Below are positions 15,174-24,573 of a DNA stretch of 61,182 bases, in pieces. The notes below the pieces were generated by a model. The model saw only the letters and a list, made by a program, of their open reading frames with translations, was not told the origin of the DNA and ran no database searches. The position numbers and the translations under genes are program-made. How positions within the stretch are numbered: the stretch's first letter is position 1; each line of letters starts with the position of its first letter. This DNA comes from Paracoccaceae bacterium. Its GTDB lineage: Bacteria > Pseudomonadota > Alphaproteobacteria > Rhodobacterales > Rhodobacteraceae. The stretch spans positions 1 through 61,182 of the forward strand of contig JANSXY010000023.1 in assembly GCA_024742695.1 (NCBI GenBank). The letters run 5' to 3'.

Positions 15174-17183
15174 TCATACGTTGTCCCGCGGGACATCCTC
15201 GTGCCAGTCGCGCACGACGACCGTGCCATCGGCGTCCCGGGCCTCCAGCGTCGCGGTGATGCGCCATGTGTCGGCAAGCGCCCGCATCGAGACGGTGGCC
15301 TCCAGCTCCGCCATCCAGTCGCCGCGTTCGTATCGCTTCGTCCAGCGGCAGGTCATCCGGGCGGAATTCGGATCGTCGGGATGAATCTCGAACCGATCCT
15401 CGTTCTCGTAATGCACCGTGATCCCGGTGTGCAGATGCGTGACCTCGCCGGTATCGTCATGGCGCGTGTAGGTCTCGATCCCGGTCGGGTAGTCCAGCAC
15501 CAGCCTTCTGTGGCCGGATCCTTCCCGCAGCACGTTCGTCTGCAACGGTGTCGCGCCCTCCGGCGGCCCGAAGGCTGCAAGAGCCGGCCCGTCCTGCGCG
15601 CGGTCATGCGTCGGCAGCACGAGCCGCGCCTCCGACAGTCGCAGCACCGCCTTGTGCGGCGAGGGGAAGATCAGCGGCCAATACGCCTGGCTAAGCGCCA
15701 GCCGCAGCCGGTGGCCGGCGGGAATGCGCTGCCCGATCACGTTCAGTTGCAGCTTGGCGTCGACCGGCTGGCCGACCGGCAGCGGCTCGGGCGCGGCATG
15801 GCCGTTCCGGTGCGTCAGGTTCAGAACGCCGAAGCTGACCAGCGTCGCCTTGCCGTCCGGGGCGACCAGGGACAGCACCGCGGCGAGATTGGCCTGCGGG
15901 ACGTCGCTGGCCACGCGGGCATGCAGCATCGGAAAGCCGAAGATCTCCAGGTCCTCGTCCAGCGGCTCGGTGTCGAAGACGGCCATCCGCCCGGCTTCGC
16001 GGTTCTGGTCGAGCGGGCCATCCGGGCCGGTGCCGTACATGCACCATGTCTGCGCCGCCGCCCCGGCGTTTTCCGGGCAGGCGAGCGTGATCGGGCCCGA
16101 TGCCGCGCCGAGGCCGGCCTGCGAGACGTGCAGCACCCGGTCCGCGGCCTGCGGCGCGGGCCAGGACGGCGCCGAGATCCAGCGCCCCGGGCGGCTGGTC
16201 GACACCGGGCTGGGCGCGGTCGGCTCCTGCATCCAGGCGCGGATCATCGGTTCGTCCATGATGCCGGTGTCGATGCCCTTCAGGTGCTGGTCCCACCACC
16301 GAAGGCATTCCTGCAGGAAGCCGATCCGCGGCTCGGGCGTGGCGAAATGCGGATACTTGTGCGCCCACGGGCCGACCAGCGCCTTGCGCGGGCACGACAG
16401 GTTCCGCATCATCCGGAAGATCGGGTTGGTATAGCCATCGGCGTATCCGCCGACCGCATAGACCGGCACCCGCACCGCCGAATAATCCTCGCAGATCGAC
16501 CCGTGCGCGTAGAAGGCGTCGCGCCGCTGGTGGCGCACCCAGTCGAGGAACCAAAGCCCGTTGGTCTCCAGCCGCGCGACCCACATGTCGCGCCAGCGGT
16601 CGCCGACGATGGCCGGGTCGGGCGGGGTGTTGGCGATGGCGAAGGCGGTGGCGCCCCAGGCCAGCTTGTCGGTCAGCATCGCGCCACCCATGAAATGGAT
16701 GTCGTCGGCATAGCGGTCGTCGGTGGAACACAGCGTGATGACCGCGCCCAGCGCCTCGGGCTGGCGGGCGGCGACCTGAAGGCCGTTGAAGCCGCCCCAA
16801 CTGATCCCGATCATGCCCACCTTGCCCGAACACCAGGGCTGCGCCGCCAGCCAGTCGATGATCGCCAGCGCGTCGTCCTGTTCCTGCAACAGGTATTCGC
16901 CCAGGCAGACGCCCTCGCTGTCGCCGGTGCCGCGCATGTCGACGCGCACCCCGGCATAGCCGTGGCCGGCGAAATAGGGATGGGTCAGGTGATCGCGCTC
17001 CACCGTCCCGTCGCGCTTGCGATAGGGCAGGTATTCGAGGATCGCGGGGACCGGATCGGCCTCGGCATCCTCGGGCAGCCAGATCCGCGCCGCCAGCCGC
17101 GTGCCATCCGGCATCGGGATCCAGGTGTTCTCGATTTCCCGCACCTTGCGCGGGAACTCCGTCTTGATCGCGATTTTCTGCAT
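15174..17183 (-). CDS. CocE/NonD-family hydrolase, copy 1
   Basis: This 669-residue enzyme belongs to the X-Pro dipeptidyl-peptidase/cocaine-esterase family, which cleaves esters and amides (cocaine, nonactin, glutaryl-7-ACA, X-Pro peptides). The alpha/beta-hydrolase part shows PMPDGTRLAARIWLPE, RVDMRGTGDSEG, the nucleophile GISWGGFN (Ser128), the acid in GGYADGYTNP and the base in GPWAHKYPH. A C-terminal jelly-roll region follows with the family-typical GQRIPAGHRLRLALSQAYWP. No signal peptide is present, so it should be cytoplasmic. The ATG at 17183 shares one base with the stop of the upstream copy (TGATG), indicating coupling. It has exactly the same length as copy 2 but clearly diverged sequence, so the two are not a recent duplication. 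Confidence 0.9.
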   Translation of the reverse strand: MQKIAIKTEFPRKVREIENTWIPMPDGTRLAARIWLPEDAEADPVPAILEYLPYRKRDGTVERDHLTHPYFAGHGYAGVRVDMRGTGDSEGVCLGEYLLQEQDDALAIIDWLAAQPWCSGKVGMIGISWGGFNGLQVAARQPEALGAVITLCSTDDRYADDIHFMGGAMLTDKLAWGATAFAIANTPPDPAIVGDRWRDMWVARLETNGLWFLDWVRHQRRDAFYAHGSICEDYSAVRVPVYAVGGYADGYTNPIFRMMRNLSCPRKALVGPWAHKYPHFATPEPRIGFLQECLRWWDQHLKGIDTGIMDEPMIRAWMQEPTAPSPVSTSRPGRWISAPSWPAPQAADRVLHVSQAGLGAASGPITLACPENAGAAAQTWCMYGTGPDGPLDQNREAGRMAVFDTEPLDEDLEIFGFPMLHARVASDVPQANLAAVLSLVAPDGKATLVSFGVLNLTHRNGHAAPEPLPVGQPVDAKLQLNVIGQRIPAGHRLRLALSQAYWPLIFPSPHKAVLRLSEARLVLPTHDRAQDGPALAAFGPPEGATPLQTNVLREGSGHRRLVLDYPTGIETYTRHDDTGEVTHLHTGITVHYENEDRFEIHPDDPNSARMTCRWTKRYERGDWMAELEATVSMRALADTWRITATLEARDADGTVVVRDWHEDVPRDNV

Positions 17184-19192
17184 CACATTCCGTTCCTCGG
17201 GATGACGTGGGTCCGTTCCTGTTCGAAGATTACCGTGTCCCCGGACCAGCACGTCATCCGGGATACCAGGTGGAAGTCGGTCGGGGTCGCGCTCTGTTCC
17301 GCGTAGCAATGGATCTTCGCCTGCCAGTCGTCCCGTGTGAAGCTGGCCGTCTGTTCCATCGTGGCGCGGGCCGACAGCGGGTCATCGGCCCGGATCGTGT
17401 AGCGCCGGTCCGAGATGTCGCTCAAGACGGTGCCGATATCGTCCAGCCTCAGGTCGCCGACGGGGCCGAAGACCCCGCCATCGAGGAAGAACCGGTGCGT
17501 GACCTCGCCGCTGGTCAGATCGGTATGGACCGACCGTTCCATCGACCCTTCGCGCATCCGGGTCAGGGGGCGCTTGCCGTCGCGCTTCGGCGGATCGGGC
17601 AGGGCGCGCGGCGCGGGTTCGTCGGCGGGGGCGGTCCGGACGGGCAGGTGCAGGGCCGAGGTGCCGGGGCGGACCGTCAGGGTCACGGGCTCCGGCGCGG
17701 GCCAGAGGATCGGCCAGTAGGCCGAGGCGATCTGCACCACGATCCGGTGCCCGGCGGACACCCGGTAGCCGATGCCGTGCAACGGCACCGTCACCCGCAT
17801 TTCTTCCCCGGGAACGACGGCCCGCGGATCGGTGTCGCCGTGGCGATGGGTCAGGTTGCAAAAGCCCCGCGACACCAGCGTCTGCGCCCCGTCCGGCGCC
17901 TCGTCGACCAGAAGCACGGCGACGATCCCCTGTTGCCGGTCGGCCGAGACGCCGAGCGACAGGCTCGGCTGGCCGAGGATTTCGAGCGTCTCACCCAGCA
18001 CGGGGCCGCGGAACTGCAACGCCCCGCCGGCATCGCCCCGGCAATCGACCGGCATGTCGCCGGGGATGGCGAAGGAACACATGTCGCCGCCCGCCGCGCC
18101 GAAGGTCTGCGGCGAGCAGATCGACATGCCGGCGCCATCCCGCGGGCCCTGATCCAGCGTGCCGTGGTTCAGCCAAAGCGTGTCGGCCGCCACGTTGGCC
18201 GACGGCCATCCCGCTTCCTCGACCCAGCGCCCGTCGCGTTCGGCGCGGCTGGCGGCCGGCGCGGCGCTGTCCGTCAGGAAGAACCGAAGCGGCGGTTCGT
18301 CCATCAGCCCGGTGTCGATGCCCTTCAGCCAATGGTCCCAGAAGCGGATCGCCTCGTCCACGAAATCGGCCCTGGGCGCGGGGCTGCCCTCATGCGGGTA
18401 AAGATGCGCCCAGGGGCCCATCATGATCTTGACCGGCCCCTTCAGGTGCTCGGCGATACGGAACGGGGTGTCGCGAAACAGGTCGGCCCAGCCGCCGAAG
18501 AAATAGACCGGGACATCGACATCCGCGTAGTTCTCGCAGATCGAGCCGCGCCGCCAGACCTCGTCATGCGTCTGGTGTTCCAGCCACATGGCGGGCCAGA
18601 ACCGGGCCCCGTTCAGGCGGTCGCGCCACATGTCCAGCCAGCGGTCGCCGACGATCTCGGGGTCCGGCGGCATGGCGTTGTAGAGCTGCATGATCGCGCC
18701 CCACCAGAAGTTGTCGTTGGCAAGACAGCCACCGTAGAAATGGATGTCCTCGCGCCAGCGGTCGTCGGTGCCCATCACCGGAATGATCGCGCGCAGCGCC
18801 GGCGGGCGTGTCGCGGCGACCTGGAAGGCGTTGTAGGCGCCCCAGCTCTTGCCGAACATGCCGACATTCCCGTCGCACCAGCCCTGTTCGGCGATCCAGC
18901 CGATCACGTCGTGACCGTCCTGCGTTTCCTGGCGCGAGTATTCGTCCTCCGCCAGCCCTTCGCTGTCGCCATAGCCGCGGATATCCACCCGGATGGCGGC
19001 ATAGCCCGCCGCCGCGAAATGCGGGTGCATGCTTTCGTCGCGCATCCGGGTCCGGTCGCGGCGCCGGTAGGGGATGTATTCCAGGATGCAGGGCACCGGG
19101 GCGTCGCGCGCGCCGTCGGGCAACCACAGCCGGGCCGCCAGCCGGGTGCCGTCGGGCATCGGAATCCACAGCGTTTCGATGACTTCGGTCAT
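17183..19192 (-). CDS. CocE/NonD-family hydrolase, copy 2
   Basis: This 669-residue member of the same hydrolase family carries PMPDGTRLAARLWLPDG, RVDIRGYGDSEG, the nucleophile GKSWGAYN (Ser116), the acid in GGWADLFRDT and the base in GPWAHLYPHEG, followed by the jelly-roll domain (HGIGYRVSAGHRIVVQIASA). The triad is complete. The ATG at 19192 overlaps the stop of the upstream ABC ATPase gene by 4 bp and has AGAGAGGACC before it. It lies directly after the two importer ATPases, which ties hydrolysis to uptake. No signal peptide is seen. Two diverged copies in tandem suggest different bonds or related substrates. Confidence 0.9.
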   Translation of the reverse strand: MTEVIETLWIPMPDGTRLAARLWLPDGARDAPVPCILEYIPYRRRDRTRMRDESMHPHFAAAGYAAIRVDIRGYGDSEGLAEDEYSRQETQDGHDVIGWIAEQGWCDGNVGMFGKSWGAYNAFQVAATRPPALRAIIPVMGTDDRWREDIHFYGGCLANDNFWWGAIMQLYNAMPPDPEIVGDRWLDMWRDRLNGARFWPAMWLEHQTHDEVWRRGSICENYADVDVPVYFFGGWADLFRDTPFRIAEHLKGPVKIMMGPWAHLYPHEGSPAPRADFVDEAIRFWDHWLKGIDTGLMDEPPLRFFLTDSAAPAASRAERDGRWVEEAGWPSANVAADTLWLNHGTLDQGPRDGAGMSICSPQTFGAAGGDMCSFAIPGDMPVDCRGDAGGALQFRGPVLGETLEILGQPSLSLGVSADRQQGIVAVLLVDEAPDGAQTLVSRGFCNLTHRHGDTDPRAVVPGEEMRVTVPLHGIGYRVSAGHRIVVQIASAYWPILWPAPEPVTLTVRPGTSALHLPVRTAPADEPAPRALPDPPKRDGKRPLTRMREGSMERSVHTDLTSGEVTHRFFLDGGVFGPVGDLRLDDIGTVLSDISDRRYTIRADDPLSARATMEQTASFTRDDWQAKIHCYAEQSATPTDFHLVSRMTCWSGDTVIFEQERTHVIPRNGM

Positions 19193-20169
19193 GGACGGTC
19201 CTCTCTTGGGGGCGGCCGGGCGCCCGGTGACAGGGGGAAGTGGCAGGAGACATCCCCGGCGGGGGGCGGCATGGCGGCGCATTTGGCCTGTGCCCAGGGG
19301 CAGCGGGTGTGGAACTCGCACCCCGAGGGGCGCGACATCAGCGACGGCACCTCGGCGGGCAGGGTGATGCGGTCGCGCGCCCTGTCGGGATCGGGTTCCG
19401 GGTTCGCCGACAACAGCGCGGCGGTGTAGGGATGCCGGGGCGCGGCGAACACCGTCCCGGTCTCGCCGACCTCGACGAAACGGCCCAGGTACATCACCGC
19501 CATCCGGTCGGCGACGTGATGCACGACATGCAGGTTGTGGGTGATGATGACCATCGCCAGGCCAAGCCGTTCCCGCAGCTCGTTCAGCAGGTTCAGCACC
19601 TCGCCCTGCACCGACACGTCAAGCCCGGCGGTGGGTTCGTCGGCGATGATCAGGGCCGGGTCCAGCGCGATGGCGCGGGCCACGCCCACCCGCCGCGCCT
19701 GTCCCCCCGACAACTGGTGCGGATAGCGGCCGGCGAAATCCGCGGGCAGGCCCACCAGGTTCAGAAGGCGCACGGCCTCGTCCCGCAGGTTGCGCCCCCC
19801 GTGCCCGTGGATGCGGAAGGGTTCGGTCACCAGGTCGCCCACGGTCATCCGCGGCGACAGCGATCCGACCGGATCCTGGAACATCATCGACATGCGACGG
19901 CGCAGCGGCTTCATCCGCGCCCGGCCAAGGCCGTCGATGCGGACGCCCTCGAAGGTGATCGCCCCCTGCGAGATGTCCTGAAGCCCGTTGATCGCGCGGG
20001 CCAGCGTGGTCTTGCCCGAGCCGCTCTCGCCGACCAGGGCGAAGGTTTCCCCGGGGCGGACCTCGAAACTGACACCTGCGACCCCGAGGATGGCATCGCG
20101 CGCCAGCAGGCCGCCGACGGGAAACGCCACCTGCACGTCGTCCACGGAAAGGATCGGCGCGGCGGTCAT
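19189..20169 (-). CDS. Dipeptide/oligopeptide ABC transporter ATPase, OppF/DppF type
   Basis: This 326-residue ATPase powers import through the adjacent permeases. It shows Walker A GESGSGKTT, Q-loop MMFQDPVGSLSPRM, signature LSGGQARR, Walker B LIIADEPTAGLD and H-loop ITHN. The C-terminal oligopeptide-transporter extension includes HPYTAALLSANP and a Cys-rich end (CEFHTRCPWAQAKCAAMPP) of the kind that binds an iron-sulfur cluster in some DppF/OppF proteins. The ATG at 20169 overlaps the stop of the OppD-type gene by 4 bp. Together the two ATPases form the heterodimeric engine of a Dpp/Opp importer. Confidence 0.92.
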   Translation of the reverse strand: MTAAPILSVDDVQVAFPVGGLLARDAILGVAGVSFEVRPGETFALVGESGSGKTTLARAINGLQDISQGAITFEGVRIDGLGRARMKPLRRRMSMMFQDPVGSLSPRMTVGDLVTEPFRIHGHGGRNLRDEAVRLLNLVGLPADFAGRYPHQLSGGQARRVGVARAIALDPALIIADEPTAGLDVSVQGEVLNLLNELRERLGLAMVIITHNLHVVHHVADRMAVMYLGRFVEVGETGTVFAAPRHPYTAALLSANPEPDPDRARDRITLPAEVPSLMSRPSGCEFHTRCPWAQAKCAAMPPPAGDVSCHFPLSPGARPPPREDRP

Positions 20170-21152
20170 GGCGGCACCGCCGCGGGCGATCGGGCCGGGG
20201 CGAGGTTGCATCGCGCCCTGTGGTCCCCGGCAAGGGCGTGTTCGACCTGCGGGGTGTCGCAGCCTGCGTGCCGTTCCAGGCAGCGCGGCGCGAAAACGCA
20301 GCCCCGCGGGCGCTGGCGCAGATCCGGGATTTCGCCGGGGATCGTCGGCAGAACGCGCGTCCGCCGGCTTTGCCGCGCCGGGTCGCACTCCAGCAGGCGG
20401 CGCGTGTAGGGGTGGGCGGGGGCGCGGAAAACGTCGCGCACCGTGCCGCGTTCGACAACTTCGCCCGCATACATGACCACGACATCGTCGCACAGTTCCG
20501 CGATCACCCCCAGGTGGTGCGATATGAACATCACCGAACAGCCGATCGTTGCCTGAAGATCCTTCAGCAGTTCGATCGTCGTGACCTCCAGCGTCGCATC
20601 CAGCGCCGTGGTCGGTTCGTCGGCGATCAGCAGGGCCGGTTCCATCATCAGGGCCATCGCGATGGCGATCCGCTGTTTCATGCCGCCGGAGAACTGGTGC
20701 GGATAGCGGCCAAGCGCGCTTTCCGCGTCGGGAATCCGCACGAGTTTCAGCATCTCGACGGCGCGGGCGGCCTTCGCCGCCCTCGACTGCGGCGAGCGGT
20801 ACTGGATGTTGATCATCTGCCGCCCGACGGACAGGACCGGGTTCAGCGCGCCCATCGGATCCTGGAACACGGTCGCGATGCGCGGGCCGCGCAGATCCTG
20901 CATCTGGCCGCGCGACAGCCGGGCAAGATCCTGGTCGCCCTCGAACAGGATTTGCCCGCTTCGAACCTCGCCGTTGTCGCTTAGCAGACCGAGGATGGCG
21001 TTGATCAGGGTCGACTTGCCGCAGCCGGATTCGCCCACGATGCCGACGATGCGCCGTTCCGGCACGTCGAAGGTGACATCCTTGAGCGCATGCAAAGATC
21101 CCGCCTCGGTCGAGAAGTGCACGTTCAGGCCTGAGATCGACAGCGTGCTCAT
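20166..21152 (-). CDS. Dipeptide/oligopeptide ABC transporter ATPase, OppD/DppD type
   Basis: This 328-residue ATPase has Walker [11 protein letters not shown]-loop [14 protein letters not shown], signature FSGGMKQR, Walker [13 protein letters not shown] and H-loop ISHH, plus the C-terminal [10 protein letters not shown] and CVFAPRC segments typical of OppD/DppD. The ATG at 21152 overlaps the permease stop by 4 bp. Its frame continues open upstream into the permease gene, which is a shadow. With the OppF-type partner it completes a five-component importer, predicted to bring in peptides or other amphipathic small molecules. Confidence 0.92.
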   Translation of the reverse strand: MSTLSISGLNVHFSTEAGSLHALKDVTFDVPERRIVGIVGESGCGKSTLINAILGLLSDNGEVRSGQILFEGDQDLARLSRGQMQDLRGPRIATVFQDPMGALNPVLSVGRQMINIQYRSPQSRAAKAARAVEMLKLVRIPDAESALGRYPHQFSGGMKQRIAIAMALMMEPALLIADEPTTALDATLEVTTIELLKDLQATIGCSVMFISHHLGVIAELCDDVVVMYAGEVVERGTVRDVFRAPAHPYTRRLLECDPARQSRRTRVLPTIPGEIPDLRQRPRGCVFAPRCLERHAGCDTPQVEHALAGDHRARCNLAPARSPAAVPP

Positions 21153-22030
21153 CCGCGGCCCTTCAGGCGCGGGTCGAAAACATCGCGCAGCGTCTCGCCG
21201 AGGAAGGTGAAGCCCAGCGTGATGATGATGATCGGCAGGCCGCCGGCGATGGCGATCCATGGCGTTTCGCGAATCTGGCCGAAGCCGTCGTTCAGGATCG
21301 ACCCCCAGCTGGGCGTGGGCGGGCGGACGCCGAGGCCGAGAAAGCTCATCCCCGCCTCGATGGCGATTACCACGGGTATGTCCATCGAGGCGAGGATCAC
21401 CAGCGGCCCGATGACGTTGGGCATGATGTGAACGCGCAGGATCCGGGCGGTCGACGCCCCCATGCTCTGCGCGGCGGTCACGAACTCGGAACTCTTTATG
21501 GCGATGGTCTGGGTCCGCACGATCCGGGCATAGCCGGGCACGTTCACAAGGATCACGACAAGGATCACCGATGTCAGCGACGGCCCGGTGATCGTCACCA
21601 GCGCAAGGGCCAGCATGACCGTGGGAAAGCTTTTCATCGCGTCGAAAAGCAGGATCATCAGGTTGTCCAGCCAGCGCGGCCCGTAGCCGGCGATCAGCCC
21701 CAGCACGATGCCGATCGCCAGCGAGATCGCCGTCGAGACCAGCGCCACGTAAAGCGCGATCCGCCCGCCGTGGAGAACGCGCGAGAACAGGTCGCGCCCC
21801 AGTTGATCGGTGCCCAGCAGATGGGCGGCCGACGGGCCGAGGAACCGGTCGCGCGGGTTGATCCTGGTCGGATCCCACTGGGTCAGCAGGTCGGCAAAGA
21901 CCGCGCCGAGGATCACCAGAAGGACAAGCGACAGCCCGAACAGGCCAAGCGGCTCTCGCAATAGCCGGCGCACGGATCGCCCGAAATCGGACCGGGTGCG
22001 GGCAGGGGGGCTAGAAACTGCTTCGGACAC
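21149..22030 (-). CDS. Dipeptide/oligopeptide ABC transporter permease, DppC/OppC type
   Basis: This 293-residue inner-membrane permease has about six helices. It shows the N-terminal OppC_N helix, the family landmark HLLGTDQLGRDLFSRVLHGGR, and the EAA loop AAQSMGASTARILRVHIMPN, which contacts the ATPases. The end reads [16 protein letters not shown], as expected for DppC. The start is a GTG at 22030 with GGAG about ten bases upstream, overlapping the DppB-type gene by 20 bp; a later start would remove the N-terminal region. It forms the channel together with the DppB-type subunit. Confidence 0.92.
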   Translation of the reverse strand: MSEAVSSPPARTRSDFGRSVRRLLREPLGLFGLSLVLLVILGAVFADLLTQWDPTRINPRDRFLGPSAAHLLGTDQLGRDLFSRVLHGGRIALYVALVSTAISLAIGIVLGLIAGYGPRWLDNLMILLFDAMKSFPTVMLALALVTITGPSLTSVILVVILVNVPGYARIVRTQTIAIKSSEFVTAAQSMGASTARILRVHIMPNVIGPLVILASMDIPVVIAIEAGMSFLGLGVRPPTPSWGSILNDGFGQIRETPWIAIAGGLPIIIITLGFTFLGETLRDVFDPRLKGRG

Positions 22031-22955
22031 GGGGATCCAGGGCTCCGACGATGAGGTCCGCGATCAGGTTCAGCAGGACGAAGATGACCGTGGTCACCAG
22101 CACAGCCCCCGTCACCAGCGGGAAATTCCGGGTCAGGATCGCGTCGTAGACGAGCTTGCCGACGCCGGGCCGGGCGAAGACGATCTCGGCGAAGACCGCC
22201 GAGGACAGCATCTGCCCGATGCCGATCCCCAGCAGGGTGATCGTCGGCAGGATGGCGATGGTCAGCGCGTAGCGATAGGTGATCAGCCGCTCGGGAAGGC
22301 CGAAGGCGCGGGCGGTGCGGATATGGCTGGCCTCCAGCACCTCCAGCATCGAGGCGCGGACCATCCGGGCGATGTAGCCGACCCAGCCAAGGCCCACGGC
22401 CAGCGACGGAAGGATCAGGTGCACAAGCTGGTCGCCGACGTCACCCGGCTCCCCCGCGCCGATGGCCGGAAGCCATTGCAGCGTCACGGCGAAGATCAAC
22501 AGCGCATAGATGGCGACGACGAAGGAGGGCACCGCGATGACCGCGACGGACAGGATGCCGACCAGCCGGTCGGCGAAACTGCCGCGATTGATCGCCGCCC
22601 AGCAGCCCAGCGGGATACCCAGCGCGACCGACCAGCTGATGCCGCCCGCGATCAGCACCAGCGTGTAGGGCAATTGTTCCAGCACGACGTCCAGCACCGG
22701 GCGCCCGGACAGAACCTCTTCGCCAAGGTCGCCGGTCCAGGCCCCGGTGAAGAAGTTCCAGAACTGTACCCACACCGGCTGATCCAGGCCCATGCGCACC
22801 CGCATCGCCTCCTTCATCGCCTCGGTGGCGCGCGGCCCCAGCGCGACCGAGGCCGGATCGCCGGGAACGAGATAGATCATGCAGAACAGCAGGAACATCG
22901 CCAGTGACACGATGGCCACGGACAGCCCGAGCCGTTTGACGGCATAGTTCAGCAT
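22011..22955 (-). CDS. Dipeptide/oligopeptide ABC transporter permease, DppB/OppB type
   Basis: This 314-residue permease has six predicted helices, the DppB N-terminus (MLNYAVKRLGLSVAIVSLAM), the PGDPA and GLDQPVWVQFWNF segments, and the EAA loop TARAFGLPERLITYRYALT. The end reads IADLIVGALDPRVRSS, typical of the family. The ATG at 22955 lies 58 bp after the binding-protein gene, the largest gap within the importer genes. It partners the DppC-type subunit. Confidence 0.92.
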   Translation of the reverse strand: MLNYAVKRLGLSVAIVSLAMFLLFCMIYLVPGDPASVALGPRATEAMKEAMRVRMGLDQPVWVQFWNFFTGAWTGDLGEEVLSGRPVLDVVLEQLPYTLVLIAGGISWSVALGIPLGCWAAINRGSFADRLVGILSVAVIAVPSFVVAIYALLIFAVTLQWLPAIGAGEPGDVGDQLVHLILPSLAVGLGWVGYIARMVRASMLEVLEASHIRTARAFGLPERLITYRYALTIAILPTITLLGIGIGQMLSSAVFAEIVFARPGVGKLVYDAILTRNFPLVTGAVLVTTVIFVLLNLIADLIVGALDPRVRSSF

Positions 22956-23013
22956 CGCGATGCCCTATCCGGGGGGGAACGGCGGGCCCCGGCCGGGGCC
23001 CGCCAGGGCCAGG

Positions 23014-24573
23014 TCAGGCCGGCCTGAAGTCGGACAGCAGCGATTCGCCGTTCGGTTTCAGGCCGGGTTCGATCGTGTCCTTGTGGATGGCGCCGACAAC
23101 CTCGTGGGTGAGGAAGACGTAGCACCCGCTTTCGTCCATCAGCGCCTGCATCCGCTTGTACATCTCGTCGCGCCTCGCCGGGTCGCTTTCCACGAGGCCC
23201 TTGTCGTGCAGCTCCTTGTACTCGGCGTTGTCGAAGCGTTCCCAGTTCCACACCCCCACCTGTTCCGGCGTGAACCAGACGGTGGCCCAGCTCGGGTCGG
23301 GCTGCATGGAGAACCGGCTGAGCACCAGTTGCAGGTCCATGAAGTAGTCGCCGTCCTTGGAGCCGAGCGACCAGAAGGTGCCGCTGTCGTTCTGCTTGAT
23401 CTCGCAGGCGATGCCGACATCGGCAAGGTTCGCCTGGATCACCTGCGCGGCGGTCAGGCGCTCGGACTGGTTGAGGATGTCGAGCGTGACGCTCAGGCCC
23501 TCGGCCCCGGCCTCGGCCAGCAACGCGCGGGCCTTGTCGGGGTCGTAGTCGTAGGTGACGCTGTCGCGCGAGCCGGGAAGACCGGGCGCGATGATCCCGT
23601 TGCCGACGGCGGCGGCGCCGAAATAGGCCGCGTCCACGACGGTCTGGCGGTCGATGGCGTGCTGGATCGCGCGACGGATGCGGATATCCTTCAGCGCCTC
23701 GTTGTCCTGGTTCAGGCCAAGCCAGACATAGGCGAGCGACGGCTTTTCCAGCACCACGCTGCCTGCGGGCGGGTTTTCCTTGAGCCGGGGCAGCGACGAA
23801 ACAGAGGTCCAGGTATAGTCCAGATCGCCGGCCTCGAAGCCGCGCTCGGCGGTGGCCGGATCTTCGATCGGGATGATGTGGATCTCGTCGAACCCGCCGG
23901 GTTCGTGCTTCCAGTCCGGGTTGCGCTTCAGGATCGTGCGCTGCTTCGGCACCCATTCGTGCAGGAGGTATTGCCCGGATTGCGCGACCGGGACCGTTTC
24001 GATCCTGCCGCCGATCTCGTCGACGGCACGCCGGGACAGGATGCAGGAGGCCGGCGTCGGCAGCGTCGTCGTCCACAGAGGGACGAACTTGTTCGTCAGG
24101 TGGATCAGGCCGGACAGCCGGTCCTTGACCTCGACTTCCTTGAGCGCCGCCCAGTCTCCGGCATAGGGGCTTTCGTTGGCCGGGTCGGCCATGCGTTCGA
24201 TCGAGAACTTGACGTCGTCGGCGGTGACTTCGCCGTAGCCGTCCGTGAAGCCCATGTCGTCCTTGAGCGTGAAGGCGATGGTCAGATCGTCGAGCTGCTC
24301 GATCGACGCCGCGGCCACCGTCTTCCATTCCCATACATCGCCCGATACCGGTTCGATCAGCGGCGGAAAGATGGCGCGGATGATGTCGTCCTCGGGCAGG
24401 GACAGGCGAAAGGCCGGGTCGAGGATCTGAAGGTCCGAATAGGACCGAATGGTCAGGATGGTTCCGTCCTGGCTGATCGCCATGTTCGGAAACGCCATGC
24501 TGGCGGCGCCGAAGGCGCCGGTGCTGGCAAGGAAGGATCGGCGCGAAAGGCCGGACTTGTGCGTGTTCGTCAT
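23014..24573 (-). CDS. Periplasmic substrate-binding protein of a Dpp/Opp-type importer, Tat-exported
   Basis: This 519-residue SBP_bac_5 protein captures the substrate for the importer. The N-terminus LSRRSFLASTGAFGAASMAF is a twin-arginine signal, so it is probably folded before export. The mature part begins with RSYSDLQILDPAF and contains the family landmarks YGEVTADDVKFSIERM, DIRIRRAIQHAIDRQ and YDPDKARALLAEAG. Its ATG at 24573 overlaps the stop of the regulator by 4 bp and its ribosome site (AGGGAGCTCG) lies inside the regulator's last codons. Dpp/Opp binding proteins also take glycosides, opines and drugs, so peptide uptake is not certain. Confidence 0.92.
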   Translation of the reverse strand: MTNTHKSGLSRRSFLASTGAFGAASMAFPNMAISQDGTILTIRSYSDLQILDPAFRLSLPEDDIIRAIFPPLIEPVSGDVWEWKTVAAASIEQLDDLTIAFTLKDDMGFTDGYGEVTADDVKFSIERMADPANESPYAGDWAALKEVEVKDRLSGLIHLTNKFVPLWTTTLPTPASCILSRRAVDEIGGRIETVPVAQSGQYLLHEWVPKQRTILKRNPDWKHEPGGFDEIHIIPIEDPATAERGFEAGDLDYTWTSVSSLPRLKENPPAGSVVLEKPSLAYVWLGLNQDNEALKDIRIRRAIQHAIDRQTVVDAAYFGAAAVGNGIIAPGLPGSRDSVTYDYDPDKARALLAEAGAEGLSVTLDILNQSERLTAAQVIQANLADVGIACEIKQNDSGTFWSLGSKDGDYFMDLQLVLSRFSMQPDPSWATVWFTPEQVGVWNWERFDNAEYKELHDKGLVESDPARRDEMYKRMQALMDESGCYVFLTHEVVGAIHKDTIEPGLKPNGESLLSDFRPA